Assembly: GCA_051881315.1 (NCBI GenBank)
Contig: JBJEPQ010000051.1
Location: 1-6,320, forward strand
Length of the DNA: 6,320 nucleotides
Direction: 5' to 3'
Source: CAG-488 sp051881315
GTDB lineage: Bacteria; Bacillota; Clostridia; Oscillospirales; Acutalibacteraceae
In this document: positions 5,219 to 6,320 of the stretch, piece by piece
How positions within the stretch are numbered: position 1 is the stretch's first letter
How the letters are laid out: every line of letters starts with the position of its first letter
The notes under the pieces: generated by a model
The model's input: only the letters and a program-made list of their open reading frames with translations
Told to the model about the DNA's origin: nothing
The model's database searches: none
Program-made: the position numbers and the translations under genes

Positions 5219-6283
5219 ATGAACAGAGCGGACAACGGATTGGCATTTATGCTCAGATATGAAAATGTGGCTTGGTATGAGGACGGCGAGGTCAGAATAC
5301 TTGACCGCCGTGTTTATCCGAGGAAGGTCGAGTTCGTGACCTGCAAAAATCATCACGAGGTCACGCAGGCGATTAAGGATATGGTTACTCAGAGCGCAGG
5401 ACCGTACACGGCGGCGGCAATGGGTATGGCTCTTGCGGCATACGAGTGCAGAGAAAAAACCGAAGCGGAGCAGATTGACTATCTGACAGAGGCGGCATAT
5501 ACGATTTCCCACGCCCGTCCGACAACGGTACAGCGTATGACGCTCATCACGGGCGGCTGTCTTGAAGCGGCGAAAAAGGCGATTGCGGCAGGGGAAGATG
5601 TCAGCGAAAAGATTGTTGAACACACCGTTGAAGCGAACAATTTAAGATATGGAAAGATCAATCTCATCGCCGAGCATCTTGTGGATATGTTTCCGCAGAA
5701 TGGTACGGTTATGACGCAGTGCTTCGGTGAAACGATTGTCGGAATGATGCTCAAGGTCGCAAGGGAAAGGGGAAACAATATCAGAATTTTCTGCCCCGAA
5801 ACAAGACCTTATTTCCAGGGCGCAAGGCTGACGGCAACAGTCTGTCACGAGATGGGCTTTGACACCACAGTCATCACGGACAATATGCCTGCCTACGTTA
5901 TGAAAAAAGAAAACGTCGATGTTTTCACATCGGCGGCTGATGTAATATGTATGGACGGTCACGTTGTCAACAAGGTCGGCACATATCAGATTGCGATCGC
6001 CGCCAAGTACACGGGTATTCCGTATTTTGTAACGGGTGCGCCCGACAGGGGACATACGACGATCGACACGGTTAAGATTGAGATGCGAGATCCCGACTTC
6101 GTGCTTCAGGCGATGGGAGTCAAGACCGCCGCAGACGGACTGAAAGGCTACTATCCTGCGTTCGATATAACGCCGCCCGAGCTTGTCAGCGGAGTTGTCA
6201 CCGACACGGGAATATACACACCGTATGACCTCGAAAGCTATTTCAAAAAGGGTACGATGGGCGAGTTTGAAATGATACTTTGA
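5219..6283 (+). CDS. mtnA: MtnA-family sugar-1-phosphate aldose-ketose isomerase (eIF2B-alpha-like fold)
   Basis: This 354-residue protein is related to methylthioribose-1-phosphate isomerase, which turns the aldose-1-phosphate into its ribulose form. Family landmarks are ARPTT (99-103), TQCFG (166-170) with likely catalytic Cys168, ETRPYFQGARLTA (194-206), AADVICMDGHVVNKVGTY (239-256) with likely catalytic Asp241, and the C-terminal IEMRDPD (287-293). Arg100, Gln200 and Lys252 fit phosphate- or substrate-contacting positions of MtnA. The N-terminal RGAPAIG motif of classical MtnA is not present; the matching stretch reads SAGPYTAAAMG (59-69), and the usual GADRIAANGD reads AADVICMDGH. Substrate could therefore be methylthioribose-1-P, 5-deoxyribose-1-P or another ribose-1-P derivative. 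The pairing with the deaminase gene favours SAM by-product salvage. AAAGGA at 5205-5209 fits the ATG at 5219. The nearer ATG at 5214 meets a stop after one codon. Met11 (5249) is a weaker alternative that begins where many MtnA proteins do. Confidence 0.8.
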   Translation: MNRADNGLAFMLRYENVAWYEDGEVRILDRRVYPRKVEFVTCKNHHEVTQAIKDMVTQSAGPYTAAAMGMALAAYECREKTEAEQIDYLTEAAYTISHARPTTVQRMTLITGGCLEAAKKAIAAGEDVSEKIVEHTVEANNLRYGKINLIAEHLVDMFPQNGTVMTQCFGETIVGMMLKVARERGNNIRIFCPETRPYFQGARLTATVCHEMGFDTTVITDNMPAYVMKKENVDVFTSAADVICMDGHVVNKVGTYQIAIAAKYTGIPYFVTGAPDRGHTTIDTVKIEMRDPDFVLQAMGVKTAADGLKGYYPAFDITPPELVSGVVTDTGIYTPYDLESYFKKGTMGEFEMIL

Positions 6284-6320
6284 CCGGGGTTGCCGCACTA
6301 AGCGAAGAACAAAAGAAACA
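6284..6320. other. Short non-coding end of the window
   Basis: The 37 bases after the MtnA-family stop contain no start codon with a ribosome binding site, no hairpin with a T run and no recognisable motif. The transcription unit may therefore continue beyond the window. Confidence 0.5.

Noticed and set aside
5214..5222. Two-codon minigene ATG-AAA-TGA whose stop overlaps the ATG of the isomerase gene
   Set aside because: Its ATG is only 4 nt from the AAAGGA site, too close for good initiation, and such short start-stop pairs arise easily by chance.
4380..5246. A 288-codon open frame on the minus strand opposite the deaminase gene
   Set aside because: It lies antisense to a well-recognised enzyme, shows no recognisable domain and has Cys/His/Arg-rich composition typical of a reverse-complement shadow.
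5642..6298. A 218-codon minus-strand open frame opposite the isomerase gene
   Set aside because: It has no recognisable domain and is antisense to conserved MtnA-family motifs.

Overview
The window looks like chromosomal DNA from a gut-type Clostridia bacterium, most likely in or near the Ruminococcaceae/Oscillospiraceae. The basis is moderate GC, strong purine-rich Shine-Dalgarno sites, a TTG start, sigma-A-type promoters and protein flavours typical of that group. This placement is inferred from sequence style, not from a marker gene. All five genes lie on the + strand, closely packed, in two apparent transcription units. No RNA genes, insertion sequences, CRISPR arrays or pseudogenes were seen.

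Unit 1 (about 86-2219) starts with a near-perfect promoter (TTGACC, 17 bp, TATAAT). It carries a VTT/DedA-like (TVP38 family) membrane protein starting at a TTG codon, then a divergent galactokinase-family GHMP kinase. The two genes overlap by 8 bp. A clear rho-independent terminator (10-bp stem, TCAA loop, seven T) ends the unit.

Unit 2 (about 2241 to the window end) starts from an extended -10 promoter with a very short predicted leader. Its first gene is the highlight of the window: one uninterrupted 533-residue protein with an XRE-type helix-turn-helix, an acidic linker, one membrane segment and a complete secreted-type lipase domain. The lipase domain resembles the Geobacillus/Staphylococcus lipases, with the Ser-Asp-His triad and all four zinc-ligand positions recognisable. 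The arrangement predicts a membrane-tethered DNA-binding protein with a lipase/esterase module outside the cell.

The lipase fusion is followed at 12 bp by an MtaD-type deaminase (5'-methylthioadenosine / S-adenosylhomocysteine / 5'-deoxyadenosine). After 14 bp comes an MtnA-family isomerase (methylthioribose-1-phosphate isomerase or relative). With a nucleoside phosphorylase encoded elsewhere, the last two would form a salvage route for SAM by-products: deaminate the 5'-modified adenosine, phosphorolyse it, then isomerise the sugar phosphate to the ribulose form. Why a lipase-fused regulator heads this unit is not explained by known pathways. The last 37 bases hold no recognisable gene or terminator.
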